DNA from: Pyrenophora tritici-repentis
Lineage: Eukaryota; Ascomycota; Dothideomycetes; Pleosporales; Pleosporaceae
Reading direction: 5' to 3'
Assembly (NCBI RefSeq): GCF_003171515.1
Contig: NW_027093985.1
Coordinates: forward strand, 1-51,670
Length of the DNA stretch: 51,670 nucleotides
In this document: piece by piece, positions 22,691-34,444 of the stretch
Numbering within the stretch: the stretch's first letter is position 1
How the letters are laid out: each line of letters starts with the position of its first letter
The notes under the pieces: generated by a model
Seen by the model: only the letters and a program-made list of their open reading frames with translations
Told to the model about the DNA's origin: nothing
Databases searched by the model: none
Made by a program: the position numbers and the translations under genes

Positions 22691-25600
22691 ATAAGCACAA
22701 CACACTAAGCATACTACAGTACAACGTGCACAAATCAAGAAACATGGTGATGGCGAGCATGCTGCGGGACCCCAGGATCCATGAGTACGACATTCTGGCC
22801 ATCCAGGAGCCATGGAGAAACCCCTTCGCGGCGACGACACACCATCCAGCGAAACGCATCTTCCACCTCTGCTGCCCAGCAGGAAACGAGGCAGGACCCG
22901 CCCGGGTATGCTTTTTCATCAACAAGAGATTAGACCACAAGAAGTGGCAGTTCAAGGAGCACAGCAGAGACATCTGCTCGCTTACAGTAGAGTTTGGCGA
23001 CGATCAACAGGAGGAGCAAAACGTGATCATACACAACATCTGTAACCCAGCGAGGCGCAGCGAGAGTGACAGTACCGTACTGGTGGACGTCCGCACAATA
23101 CTGCACGACAACCAATCCAGCGAGCAGATCCTGCTCGGTGACTTTAACCTGCACCACCCCATGTGGGGAGGCACAGACGTGAGGCACATCGACCCTGAGT
23201 CTGCAGACCTACTGGCGATCATGGAGGACTTCAACCTGGGTAGCACACTACCACCTGGAACCATCACGTACGAAGAAAGAGCCTCACGCACAACCATTGA
23301 TCTTTGTCTGGTGACCGTGGGGCTGGTCGATCGGGTGGTTCGAAGCCAAGTCGACCGGGACCTCGATCACGACTCCGATCACCTGCCTATCAGCACTGTG
23401 ATGGATATGAGGATACAGCAACTCGATGCAACACCAAAGCGAGACTGGAAACGATTAGATGAGGCCGTCTATAACAAAGCGCTAAAACAAGCCCTGCCGA
23501 CACTTCGCAGACCCGCAAATAAGACAGCGCTTGACACGTATGTCCAAGAGATCGTTGGGGCAATTCAAGGGGCCATTGACAAAGCAATACAATACTCACG
23601 GCCGTCAGACCGCATCAGGGAAGGTTGGTCGGAAGAGTGCAGGGCAGTGCTCGCAGAAGCAAAGAGACTCAAGAGAGTACACAGCCAGCGTCACACAGGC
23701 GAGTCGTGGGAGGCCTATCGTGCGGCAAGAAACCACAAAGCAAGAACGATCAAGAAAGCACTAAGAAACGCTCACAGAAAACAGGTAGAGCAGGCCGCGA
23801 AGTCGCCAGAAGCACTGTGGAGACTCGTCAAATGGGCGAAGACGAGAGAGAACCCGGCCCCGGTGGTCACACCTGCCATCCAACACCCAGAGACGCAGCA
23901 GGAGGTAACAGATCCGGCGAAGAAAGCAGACATCTTCCGAGACACCTTCTTCCCAGTACCACCGGAGGCAGATCTGGAGGACATAAGAAACGCACACTAC
24001 GACAATCAAGTGGACATGCCGCCAGTGACAGAGAAAGAGGTCGGAGATGCCATACGGGCAGCGTCACCACTCAAAGCACCAGGTCCAGATGGCATCATTA
24101 ACAAAGCCCTGCAGGCGGGATCAGCCCAGCTTGCATCTCACCTGACGAGGATCTTCAACCAGAGCCTACACCTAGGATACTGCCCGGCCCACTTTCGCGA
24201 GTCGACTACGGTCGTCTTACGCAAGCCGGGCAAAGACGACTACACGGCACCGAAGTCGTACAGGCCCATCGCATTGATGAACACCACAGGCAAAATCATG
24301 GACGCAGTCATAGCACGGCGACTCAGCTACCTAGCCGAGACCCATCACGTCCTGCCGCCGACACACATGGGCGGCAGGAAGATGCGCTCGACTGAGCACG
24401 CTCTTCATGCCGTGACCCATAAGATATACGAAGCATGGAGCCACAACACTGGACGGGTGGCGAGTCTCTTGCTGCTCGATGTCTCCGGAGCCTTCGATAA
24501 CGTCTCACACACACGCCTGCTTCACGATCTGCGGAAGAGACGAGTAGACGAGAAAACAGTAAAGTGGATCGCAAGCTTCCTCAGCAACAGACACACAAGC
24601 ATCGCAATCGACGGCTTCCAGTCGACAGCATACCAGATCAACACGGGTATACCCCAGGGCTCGCCGCTGTCGCCTATCCTCTACCTCTTTTACAACGCCG
24701 ATCTGATAGATGAATGTAACCAAGCGCCTGACGCCATGTCCACAGGCTACATTGACGACGTCGGCATCCTTGCGTGGGGCCAGGCGACAGAGCAGACATG
24801 TGAGACACTGGGCAAGACCCTTGAGAAAGCACAACGATGGGCCAGCACACACGCATCGGTCTTCGCCCCAAACAAGTTCCAGCTCACCCACTTTACAAGG
24901 TCACGCAAGCGCATTAACACGGAAGCCTCAATTCATACTGAGTGGGGCGAGATACGGCCTGAAGCAACATGCAAATACCTTGGCTTGACGATGGACGCGA
25001 AACTGCACTGGAAGCAACACACCGAGGAGATCAGGCGGAAAGCGACGAAGACAGTGAATGCGCTCAGCTGTCTGGGAGGATCCAACTGGGGCGCTAGCCT
25101 CCACGACCTGCGGCGAATATACGAAGGCACAGTGCTCCCGCAGATGATGTATGCATGCTCAGTGTGGTCAAACGCTAGCATGAAAGGAAACTCTACACTA
25201 AGAGGACGCTCAACACACTGCAGAGCATACAAGCAAGAGCAGCCAGGGTCATCAGCGGGGCATACAAAGCTACATCAAGAGCAGCACTAGACGTAGAGAC
25301 ATTTCTCCTTCCCATCCAGCAGCAAATATGGAAACACAAAGCAAACACTGTCGTCCGCCTACTCTCGAGCAAGAACATTGCAGCCACCTCAGGATTTCAG
25401 ACAAACACAGCACAGCCGACAGTCGCAGACAAGACTCGCAGACACACCAGCTCCTGGCGGAAAGTTTACAACGACATAACGAACATGCGAACCCAAGACT
25501 TCCACAGGCAAGAGCAGATTCCGTGCTTCCTTACGCCGCCCTGGAGACAGGGCCCAACCACTTACATTGATGCGACCGCTCAGGAAGCGCGGGCGCGACA

Positions 25601-26620
25601 CGACAAAGAATACGTAAAGGAAGACAGCCTTAGCATCTACACAGATGGCAGCGGCATCGAAGGCGAGATAGGCTCTGCGGCGCTGTGTCCGCTCACACAA
25701 CAGGCGCGATCCGTACACATGGGTTCAGACACAGAGTCGACGGTATATGCAGCAGAACTACAAGGCATCAGCTTAGCACTGCAGATCGCTCAAGAGTATG
25801 CGAGCCGAAACGGTGCGCGACGAGACGTCGCCATATACACAGACAACCAGGCCGCCGTCTGGTCCATCGCTAAGGCGGAGGGACGATCAGGCGCCTACAT
25901 CCTCGCGGACATCGCGCGACAGGTCCGGGAGCTCCAGGACAACGGACGGACAGTGACCGTCTGATGGATACCGGCCCACGTCGGCATACCCGGGAACGAG
26001 GCCGTCGACAAAGCGGCCAAGGAAGCCACCGGATGGAGAGAAGACGGCCGCAGAAGCTTGCCGGCAGACGCGCCCCCCAGCTGTTCACTATAAGGTCGAC
26101 TGTGAAAAGATGGTGCAGCATACAAGCCGAACGGGCATGGATAGCAAAGTGGTGCAAGGACACCAAGGGCCGAGCAACCTACAGACACACTCCAACGCCC
26201 ACCAAGAAAGTACTCCGGCTCCACGAGGGGCTCACTAAGCGGGAGAGCGCGCTGCTGGCGCAGCTGCGGACAGAGAAGATCGGACTCAACGACTTTCTCT
26301 TCGCCCGAAGAGTGCCAGACGTCACTAGCCCGCGCTGCGACTGCGGAGCGAGACGACAGACCGTCGCACATATCCTTCTCCACTGCAGCAAGCGCAGGCA
26401 TCTCCGGGACCGTATCTTCGCCAACCTGTCCGGACGAGACAATATCCGGACCATCCTAGGCACGCCACAGCTAGCCACCAAAGTCATCGGGTATGTAGAG
26501 CAGACGCAGATCCTTGGGCAAAATGGGGATCGTAGACGCGCAGACGACAGCCGAGCGCTGGGGGAGACTGAAGGTATTGCAGACGCAGAACACGAGGCAA
26601 CCGTGCCTCTACGAGCCTAG
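22687..26620 (+). pseudogene. LINE ORF2: endonuclease-RT-RNase H, three or more lesions
   Basis: Starts at the ATG overlapping the ORF1 stop. The APE-type endonuclease (about 22700-23400) has LQYNVHKS, AIQEPW, LLGDFNLHH and DHDSDHLPI. Reverse transcriptase (about 24190-24800) has SYRPIALMN, LLLLDVSGAFDNV, GIPQGSPLSPIL and the catalytic YIDD. A frameshift near 25185 moves frame 1 to frame 3. RNase H follows with SIYTDGSG, AELQGISLAL and IYTDNQAAVW, then an in-frame TGA at 25962-25964 just before [13 protein letters not shown] further shift near 26060 leads into frame 2 and the C-terminal CDC...H..HC zinc region (about 26335-26390). The enzyme would nick DNA and reverse-transcribe LINE RNA at the nick. 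The TGA is one C-to-T change from CGA. Confidence 0.92.
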
Positions 26621-26846
26621 AAGTACAGTGTTCAGTTAGTAGAGTCACTATCTAGATGAGGTGGCAGCCAAACGTAGGTAGTGATGAGAGGGAAACGGCA
26701 GGCCTCTGGGGACAGATGGTTCTTTGGAATGAAGTGAGATGCCTGTAGAGTTGGCTCATCTCGCTGAGGGGTGTTTCTCGCTTACGGGCGATGCACGTTA
26801 TGAGAGTACGCTCTAACTTACCGCAACACGTTTGATCGATGAAAAG
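26621..26846. other. LINE 3' flank with a 43-bp repeated motif
   Basis: No gene. Positions 26759-26801 (TCTCGCTGAGGGG...GCACGTTAT) match 18848-18890 with only a few differences. Confidence 0.5.
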
Positions 26847-27004
26847 CAGAGATGTCAACAAGCAAGTCAAGCTGGCTTGATTCTTATCGATTGCAGATCA
26901 CAGACAATATAGAGGCTCGTGCACAGTGGCACGTCCCAGAGAATGGTCTGTGATCTGCAATCGATAAGAATCAAGCCAGCTTGACTTGCTTGTTGACATC
27001 TCTG
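26847..27004. mobile_element. Foldback element with 59-bp perfect arms
   Basis: Arms 26847-26905 and 26946-27004 are exact reverse complements separated by 40 bp. The ends read CAGAGATGTCAACAAGC, close to the CACAGATGTCAATGAGC end of the deleted hAT family in this window, so it may be a foldback MITE of that group. No 8-bp duplication was found. Confidence 0.75.
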
Positions 27005-27788
27005 GCTGCAGCAGGCCCACCACCATCTCAATCACGACACGGCTGAGCTATCAAGCTCCCAGCAATATATAGATAGCTATATATATTGATCAAGGCCTAT
27101 AGAACTTTACTCTAAAGCATATCGCGATTATAGCTATCGCGCGAGGCTCAATAGCTTCATGTTGTGCTGTCGATTTTGGGGTTCCGAGCGGGCGTTACGC
27201 CGTCACGCACGGTAAGGTAAAGGCGGCGGACCTTGCGCTTCCAGTATGGGCGAAAGCTGCAAAGGTTAAACCCGGGCTCATGACCTGATGGAAAGTACGG
27301 TAAAGAAGTCCATGTAGTGTGAGGTACTTGTCGAATTGTGTGTGCTACGGTACGGAAAGAGCATATAGAGATGGAAACCGGCTAAGCCCAAACAGGCTAG
27401 ATAGCCAAGTACACGCTCCAAGGAGCAGGGACGTCGGGGCTATCGAACACTATGTATTAATCACACGCGTTCGGAAGACTACAATCGCTTGATCTCAAAG
27501 TACTTGCCGTCCGTCTCGCGACGGGGTGCGTCTCGTGACTTAGGGATGGACGTTAAACTTCAACCGATCTTCCACCGGTCCGAAGGACCAACCGAAGTCG
27601 TTCTGCAAATTCCCTCGGTTGGAGCAACATCCGGCGCAACCCCACAAACGTGTCTATGCTTACTTGATAGTGTCTTTGAATGGCTTACGTGGCTGGCTAC
27701 TAACTATGCAATTAGTTATATTCTTTGGCTACCTAGCTAGGGCCCGTTAACGAACCAACAGTCTGCCGTTCATTTTCAACATTTTCAC
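27005..27788. other. No gene recognised
   Basis: Mixed-composition sequence with a short AT palindrome (near 27064-27088). The open frames here are short, begin at non-ATG codons and show no domain. Confidence 0.45.
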
Positions 27789-28528
27789 ATGTCTCCTCAA
27801 AGCATGAGTAACAACGCCTTGATGCGCTGGGCACAGTCTGTATCTCTTGCTACTGCTACTCTTGTCCAATCACTGGAGCCTAACGATGTACAACTTGGGA
27901 CACCGATTGCCTCTGAGAAAGTCCAAGAGCATAGTCGCGATAGCAGCATTGAACAACGTTTTAATCTCGAGCGTACACGGTATTTGTTCCTATGAGGATA
28001 CATTGGTATTGGCTTCTCATAGGTCATTACAGATCCGATCTTGAAGAGATGCGAGACAAACACGATTATCTTGATACGCCACTACAAGACAACGACAGAC
28101 ACTCGAATACCTCAGAGTCGCAACCTAGCCCATCGAATGATCACGCCAGGGCAAGGGACTTTGTGGGAAAACGACTTCCTTGGAAGATTCAAGATTTACG
28201 TGAATGTCGACAGAATTACCATGCAGAGCACAAGGGCGGTGGCTCGGACCGCATCTGGAAGAGCTACCGGGGCGACTACCGGGGCGGCTACCGGGGCGGC
28301 TACCGGGGCGGCTACCGGGGCGGCTACCGGGGCGGCTACTGGAGCGGCTACCGGGGCGGCTACTGGGGTGGCTACCAAAAAACTTACGGCGGAAGCTCTC
28401 GCCACAGCTTCCTAGACGCTGACTCGGGTGATCCTGAAAAACGGAATCAAGTTACGGATCAAATTCCTCACCAAGGTGCGCCTCGAAACGAGAACAACTA
28501 TGGATCAGATTGGGAACCCTCTTCTTAA
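27789..28528 (+). CDS. Possible two-exon gene with GGYR repeats, 228 aa
   Basis: Not recognised. The first frame (27789-27979, MSPQSMSNNALM...) can be joined to the second (28033-28528) by a 53-bp intron starting GTATTT and ending TTACAG, without a stop; the branch site is weak. The second half has a charged region, then about nine GGYR/GGYW units encoded by a 12-bp tandem repeat (about 28263-28376), then a polar Asn/Asp-rich tail. Arg-Gly-Tyr repeats occur in RNA-binding and phase-separating proteins, but a repeat this simple could also be a chance open minisatellite. The neighbours are repeats, and no domain supports a function. Confidence 0.4.
28263..28376 (+). repeat. 12-bp tandem repeat (GGCTACCGGGGC)n
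   Basis: About nine units with a few substitutions. It reads GGYR in the forward frame and Ala/Pro/Val-rich in reverse. Confidence 0.85.
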
Positions 28529-29257
28529 GAATGATAATATCAGATTTCTACCTGCCTTCTGATCAACCAACCTTACCGGGTATCGCGCCAATCTGGTCGA
28601 TATTTTTAATTGGTGGAAAACGGGGGTTACATATCTTCAGGCAGCAAGAAATAGATCACAGCATGCATATGTAACATGCTTTCCTAATTATGTGGCGGAA
28701 AACCCGGTGAGCTGGAATCAGCCAATCAAACACAGCAAAGAGCCGGAATATCTGCTAACCCTGCGCTTTCATTGGCTCATTCCGGCCCGCCAGGATTTTC
28801 GCTACAAGTGAGGTACGCTATCCTCACAAGTAGTTCAATTTTTGTAAACCCAGGGTACCTTGTATGGCCACGTGGATTATCTACCGGCCAATCAGCCTAC
28901 TACTCTAACTTATGTATATAAGCCTTCAGACCTCTCAGTCATCAGAACACAGATCATAACACTTCACAGTACACATCATATCCTATGACGGTTATGAGGA
29001 GAAGCAGATCGCGTGTTGGTGGTCTGGTGCTGCTTCCTCGCTTTATTGAGCACCTCTTACCTCAGATGCATCACGGATACGTCATGTTAACAGACCCTGC
29101 TGTTGCTTCTTAAAGGAGCACAGCACGAACAACAGAACAACAGAACGTAGTTAACAAGCGAGCGGGCCATAACTTAACGTGGTGATCGGCGTGGCGCTCG
29201 GCAAAACACCAGAACACCAAAGCGACGCCAACTTCAACACGCGACAACTCAACCAAT
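28529..29257. other. Non-coding stretch with promoter-like elements
   Basis: No gene. GGCCAATCAGC (near 28886) lies about 20 bp before TATATAAG (28915-28922), a convincing CCAAT/TATA pair. The next open frame, a truncated pogo transposase, starts 335 bp downstream. The promoter could belong to that element or to an LTR-like relic. Confidence 0.5.
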
Positions 29258-29557
29258 ATGAACCCAATAGAGCTTGCAGTTAAAGCGATAGAAGGGCAGG
29301 GTGAAGGAGAACAACTTTCATATACGAAGGTTGCTGAACAGTACAACGTGCGCAGACACATACTGGCTAGAAGATGCAAAGGCACCCAAGCCCCCATGCA
29401 AGCCAAAGCAATCAACCAGCGCAAACTCAACCCACAACAAGAGGAGCTCATCAAGCACGTGGACAAACTCAGAGTAAGAGGCCTTTCACCTACAAGAGAG
29501 AATCTGAGAAAATTTGCTTCAGGGATAGCTCAAGAGGAGGTGGAAAAGCAGTGGGTT
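29258..29557 (+). pseudogene. Fot1/pogo transposase, N-terminal stub
   Basis: About 100 codons: the psq-type HTH (YTKVAEQYNVRRHILARR) and the start of the CENP-B-like HTH (RKLNPQQEELIKHVDKL, LSPTRENLRKFAS). The frame is cut at KQWV by a 9-bp LTR-type end (29558-29566) followed at once by the deleted hAT copy. The catalytic domain is absent from the window. It belongs to a different family from both other pogo transposases here. Confidence 0.8.
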
Positions 29558-29566
29558 TGTAACGGG

Positions 29567-30618
29567 CACAGATGTCAATGAGCAAGCTGAGCGAGCTCAG
29601 CCAATTGGCTTGCTCAGCCAATTGAGCGGAGGCCAGCAGCTCGCTCGGCTCGCTCGGATTGGCTGAAACAGGGCTGTCAGCTCGCTCGGCTTGATGGGCT
29701 CAGTCCCGATTAGGAAAGTTATATAGAAACCTTGGTGTTGAGTTTCTCAGCTAATATCCCACTTATGTACACCGTATTTCGCGTCCATCTCCTCATCGCT
29801 GATAACCCCCTTTACAGGCACCTCACCACTGCCAAATCCAGCTCTTACCCATCGTCGATCGCACTGTATTGCTGCTAGAAGTTGCGGAGAAATGCTGCGC
29901 CGACGGGGCTCGAGGAGGTCACCCAGCTCGCTGAATAAGCGCTCACACTCACAGCTTGAGCCTGGGATTGATAGCATGTCGATAGCAAATTTGCTAAGGC
30001 TAGGGTGGCGATCGCGGAGTTCTACCCAGTATTTTATAGGGTCGACGCCCTCGCCAGCGATCGGTTCGCTGCGTTTCCAAGCCTCATATTCATCTTCCTC
30101 GTTCTCCGTAAGCCCTGCAGGCTCAATAAAGTTGTTGATAAAGTTGCCGCGATTTCTGGAGCATTAACGCGTGTTCTTTTTGCTGGCATTATAGCAACGG
30201 CGAGGTAGATAGTAGCTGCAAATAGAGACGCGTTGATGGAGTATAGATGAGTGTGGTGGGTGATAAGTAGTAAGTGAAGTGTCGCAAAAGGAGAATATTG
30301 TTGCCAGGCGGTTAGCCGGAAATTTAGTAGCTTATTTGCTAGAAATATAGCAAAAAAGAGTGTATTTTATGTTATAACTAGGTTTCGAACTTACGCACTA
30401 CACCTAAAAATCATCGTGAGATTGCCCCTCCACCAAGTCCTTCAGCCCCAAGTTTCCAACCGCCCCATCCAACCAAGCTAAGCAAGCTGACTGAGCGAGC
30501 GCCTATCCCTAAGCTCGCTCGGCTTGCAAGCGCGCATTGCGCGCTCAGCTCATTCGGCTTGGTCAAAACGTCCAAGCCGAGCGAGCTGAGCGAGCCGGCT
30601 CGCTCGTTGACAAGTATG
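29567..30618 (-). mobile_element. Internally deleted hAT element, 1052 bp, copy 2 (inverted)
   Basis: Reverse complement of 16775-17826, the same length and nearly identical. The left flank GTAACGGG and right flank GATAGCGG do not match, so the target duplication is missing, unlike copy 1. The right edge is the boundary with the subtelomeric block shared with 43161 onward. Confidence 0.95.
29747..30163 (-). pseudogene. hAT transposase C-terminal fragment, copy 2
   Basis: Same dimerisation-domain remnant as at 17230-17646, with substitutions such as Ile to Val and Glu-Ala to Gly-Val near the C-terminus. Confidence 0.85.
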
Positions 30619-33600
30619 GATAGCGGGATCAGCTGTGAGAGAAGCGAGGATAGCGAGAGTAGGAAAGCAGGAGCCGCAGGCGCGATAGAAGTAAGAGTAG
30701 CAAGAGCAGTAAGAGCAGGATGTGTAGCCGCGAGGATAGAGGCAATTAAGGTAATTAAGGTGATTGCGATGATTGCGAGGACAGTAAGAGCAACAAGGGC
30801 AGCGCAAGAAAGGCGCGAACGGCAAGGGAATTAACAATTAAGTTAATTGTAGCGATTGCAAGGACAGCGGGAACAGCGAGGATAGTAAGGGCAGTAAGGG
30901 TAGCAAGGACAGCGGAAGCAGCGAGGACAACGAGGACAGCGAGGATTGTAAGGACAGCGGAAGCAGCGAGGATAACGAGGACAGCGAGGATAGTAAGAAC
31001 AGCGAGGATAGTAAGGACAGTAAGAGTAGCGAGGATAGCGAAAGTAGGAGAGTAGCAGTAGCAATAGCAGTAGCCGGAGGTGTATATAAGCTGTAAGAGG
31101 TAAGAGGTAGAAGTAAGGATATTATAAGCAGCAAGGATAGCAGGGGCAGAAGCAGCAACAGGTGCAGGGGTAGTAGGAGTAGTAATAAGAATATTAAGAG
31201 CAGTGCAAGTTATAAGGACAGGGGACAAAGTAAGGACAGTAGAGATAGTAAGAGTATCAGAAGCAGCGAGAACAGAAGCCGTAGGATTGATAGCGAAGAT
31301 ATTAAGAGCAGCAAGGAAAGCGAAAGCAGCGAGGGTAGTAAGAGCAGCGACAAGAGGAGCGGTAGCGGCCGCCGAAACCGCATTTACCGCAGGTGGAGGA
31401 GGCGTAGGAGGTAAGGGGCAGAAGAGAGCAGTAGAGACAGCGGGAACAGCGGGGAAAGGGAGAGCAGCAAGAAGGACGGGGATAGTAGAGATAGAGGAAG
31501 TGGCGAGAGCAGAAGCAGTAATAGGGAGGATTGCGGAATGCGGAGGAGTAAGAGCGGTAGGAGTAAGAGTAGCAAGAGCAGGACGTAGAAGTAAGAGGGG
31601 TAGGAGCAGGAGCAGTAAGAATAGCAGGAGCAGTAAGAATAGCAGGAGCAGTAAGAATAGCAGGAGTAGTAAGAATAGTAGGCGTAGCAAGAGTAGGAGC
31701 CGCAGTGGCGATAGTGTAGAAGCGGCAGTAAACACAGGTGTAGTAGTAGCCGTAGGAATAATAACGAGCATGTTGAGAGCAGTAAGGACGGCAGGAACAG
31801 TGGGAGTTGTAATAGTAGAACCCGTAACTGTAATTAAATAGATCGTAAGAGTGATAGTCACGATAGAAGGAAAAGTTACAAGAATAGTAGCTGTAGCCGT
31901 GGTAGAAGCAAGAGTAATTATAATAGAGGCAAAGATAGTAACAGTAGTAAGAGTAATAAGCACAGTAAGGGTATAGTAAGAGCAAAAGTTTAAAGAAGAG
32001 TTATTTATGTTAAAAATAAGTATGCAGGTATAAAGCAAAGAAAAGAAAGATTCGAAAAGAGAAAGTATTAAGTCGGTGAGATTCATAATCGATAGATAAG
32101 GTAGGTAAAATAGGTATAGTTTGTAGTATAGATTAGATAGTGTTTGAGAAAGAAATCAAGCATAGAATCAAGTAGGATTCAAGGATTAGGATTGTAGTAG
32201 AAGACAGAGCAAGTTATTAGGAATACATTAATAAGAAGATAGAAGAAAAGATTAAGTTCATATAAAAGTAGAGTAATAAGAAGAAGATATCAATAAAAAA
32301 GATATAAGAGATTATGTTTCAATAATATTAAAAAGAGATGTTAGAAAAGAAAGAAGAATAAAAGAAACCCGATATAATTAAAGAGGAGTATAGTAGAGGG
32401 AATAGAAGATAAGTAGAAGAAGAAAGAGAGAGAAAGATAAGGAAGTTTATCGAGAAGGAGATAAGAAGCAGTCGATAAAGAGAAAGAAGGAGAAGTAAAG
32501 AAAATAGGAGGAGAAGTAAAGAAAATAGAAAGAGAAGTAAAGAAAAATATAGAGTAGGGTAAAGAGAGAGAGTAGCGAGAACAGCAGTAGTAATAAAGAT
32601 AAGGATAGAGTTAAGGTACAGTACAATAAGGCATAGTGGGTATTTAAGCAACAGTAGTAAGACGAAGCAGGCCGTGTTAGACGTGCATACAGTAGGTAGA
32701 GTTTAAGTTTACCGACGTAGAATAGTGATAGAGGTATATAGGGTAGTAGATAATGCGATGTGGTATATAGACGGCGGTAGGCGAAGGACAGAGCCGACAC
32801 AAGATACAACAGTATTAGAGAACTAAGAGGCAGTAGGCAAAGGAGATAGTTGAAGAAGTATTTAGGTTGTGTTTAGTATAGCGAGTGGTATAACGTGTGT
32901 ATACAAGCAATAAGAAGACAATAGATGCGGAGGAGATTAGACAGCAGATATAAAAGATTGTTAGTTTCGAGGGTATTTATAGCAAGGTTGTTAGGATTAG
33001 TATAGGGAGGCAAGAATAGAGTAGCATAGGGATAGATAGGAGGTTAGTAGAACAGAGGATTAAAGTAAATTTAATAGAGGGATTCGTAAGACAGTTTTAG
33101 AGCAAGTAGGGGTTAGGGTGCACAGAAACGAATAGGTTAATAAGAGAGTTGTATTAGAGTCAGCCGTTTATAATAGAGGAGAACAATGAACAATAGAGGT
33201 TATTGCAGAGAAGGGTATAGGCCGAGGTAAAGGGAAGAAGAGAGAAGATATAGTGGTAATAGGAAAAGTTTCCGAGTTAGGGTATTTAGTAGATGTTATA
33301 TAGATTAAGTGATAAAAGGGAGTAAATTAGATTAAAAATAAGGAGAGATAGAAATAGATGAAGAGGAAAGGAAAGAAGAGAGAGGAACAGAAGAGAGAGA
33401 GGGGAAGGATGGATGTGGTGGAGAGGAGAGATGAGGAGGGGCAGGGAGGGTTGGAGCAGCAGGAGCAGGAGCAGGAGCGACAAGGCGGGTGGCGGAGGTG
33501 AATACAGCAGCGGCAACAGGAGTTTAGGGAGGTAGAGTAGTGAGGTAGGGAATTAGGATGGTAGGGGAATGGATAGGGAATATGCAAAGGGGCGGATAAT

Positions 33601-34444
33601 GGGCGAAGCGAGGAAAATATAGGGAGATGTTGGTGAGGGGAGAGGGGAAGTGTAAAAGAAGCGATTACGATTGTTTTAGAGCCGATTCAGTTTGAGGGTT
33701 ATTAGGGGTGTTTTTGGTAGGAGGTAGGGTAGGAGAGGAATTATTAGGGACGGTATTAGAAGATAAGAGATGCAAATTAACAGTATAAAGGAGTATTCAC
33801 AGGGGGTTATAGGGGCAGCGTTTAGGTAGACGGAGGTAGGAAAGCGTTAGGGGGCGGGGTGAAAGGGGAGAAGAGAATTTATAGTAGATAAGAAAGGGTT
33901 AGGGTTATAGAATAAAGAGAGGGATAGGTAAGAAATGAATAGAAGAATAAAAATATTCATAAGAAGATAAAGGAGGATTAGATTGCAAGCAAAATAAGGT
34001 AGAAGAGCAATTCGTTAGGTCGTATGTAGAGGGGAAAGAGTGGGTAACAAGATATAGAAGGCGAGTATTAGAAAAGTATTTGGAGGGGCAAGGAGGCGAA
34101 GAGAGACATAAAGAAGAGGAGGAGAGATGTTTAGTGTGTAGACAAGCGGACAAGGAGATAGACAGCAGCAAAGAGCAGTAATAAAGAGGAGATATAGTAG
34201 AGAGGAGGGTAGAGCAGTAGGAGCAGGAGCGACAAGGCGGGTAGTAGAGTTTAATACGGCAATGATAACAGGAGTTTAGGCAGGTAGAGTAGTAAGACAG
34301 GCAATTAGGATAGTAGGGGAATAGATAGGGAATATGCGAAGGGCGGGTGATAAGCAAAGCGAGGACAAAATAGGGAGATGTTAGTGACGGGGAGGAGAAA
34401 TACAAAAGAAGCAGTTAAGATTGTGTTAGAGTAGATTTCGTATA
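30619..34444. repeat. Subtelomeric purine-rich block A
   Basis: Direct repeat of 43161-47337. The first part (about 30619-32000) is a degenerate AGCAGCGAGGA-type low-complexity array; the second is longer-period purine-rich DNA. It starts at the edge of a hAT element and is interrupted at 34445 by a pogo element. A tandem of AGTAAGAATAGCAGGAGC units lies at about 31612-31672. Long minus-strand frames (for example 30755-32086) are Leu/Ser/Thr/Ala-rich and are expected from pyrimidine-rich DNA, which contains few stop codons; I do not annotate them as genes. Confidence 0.93.

Larger units (their letters stand above)
20949..26620 (+). mobile_element. Tad-like LINE retrotransposon, damaged
   Basis: Two consecutive ORFs: a CCHC-knuckle ORF1, then an ORF2 with endonuclease, reverse transcriptase and RNase H. 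This layout is typical of the Tad clade of fungal LINEs. ORF1 ends and ORF2 starts within an ATGA overlap at 22687-22690. The 5' boundary is uncertain; a 19-bp unit repeated twice at 20949-20986 may belong to the 5' UTR. No poly(A) or simple 3' tail was found after 26620, and no target duplication was identified. ORF1 has one frameshift and ORF2 at least three lesions. Confidence 0.9.

Noticed and set aside
27180..27480. Ribosomal RNA fragment
   Set aside because: A few phrases resemble rRNA in composition, but I recognise no conserved rRNA core sequence.
28196..28405. Minus-strand and alternative-frame ORFs over the GGCTACCGGGGC tandem
   Set aside because: All three frames of a 12-bp repeat are open. 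Only the GGYR frame connects to non-repetitive coding-like sequence on both sides.
30838..32086. Large minus-strand Leu/Ser/Thr/Ala-rich ORFs as membrane protein genes
   Set aside because: Pyrimidine-rich strands lack stop codons by composition and the peptides are low complexity in every frame. Kept only as a low-interest finding because the start is conserved in both blocks.
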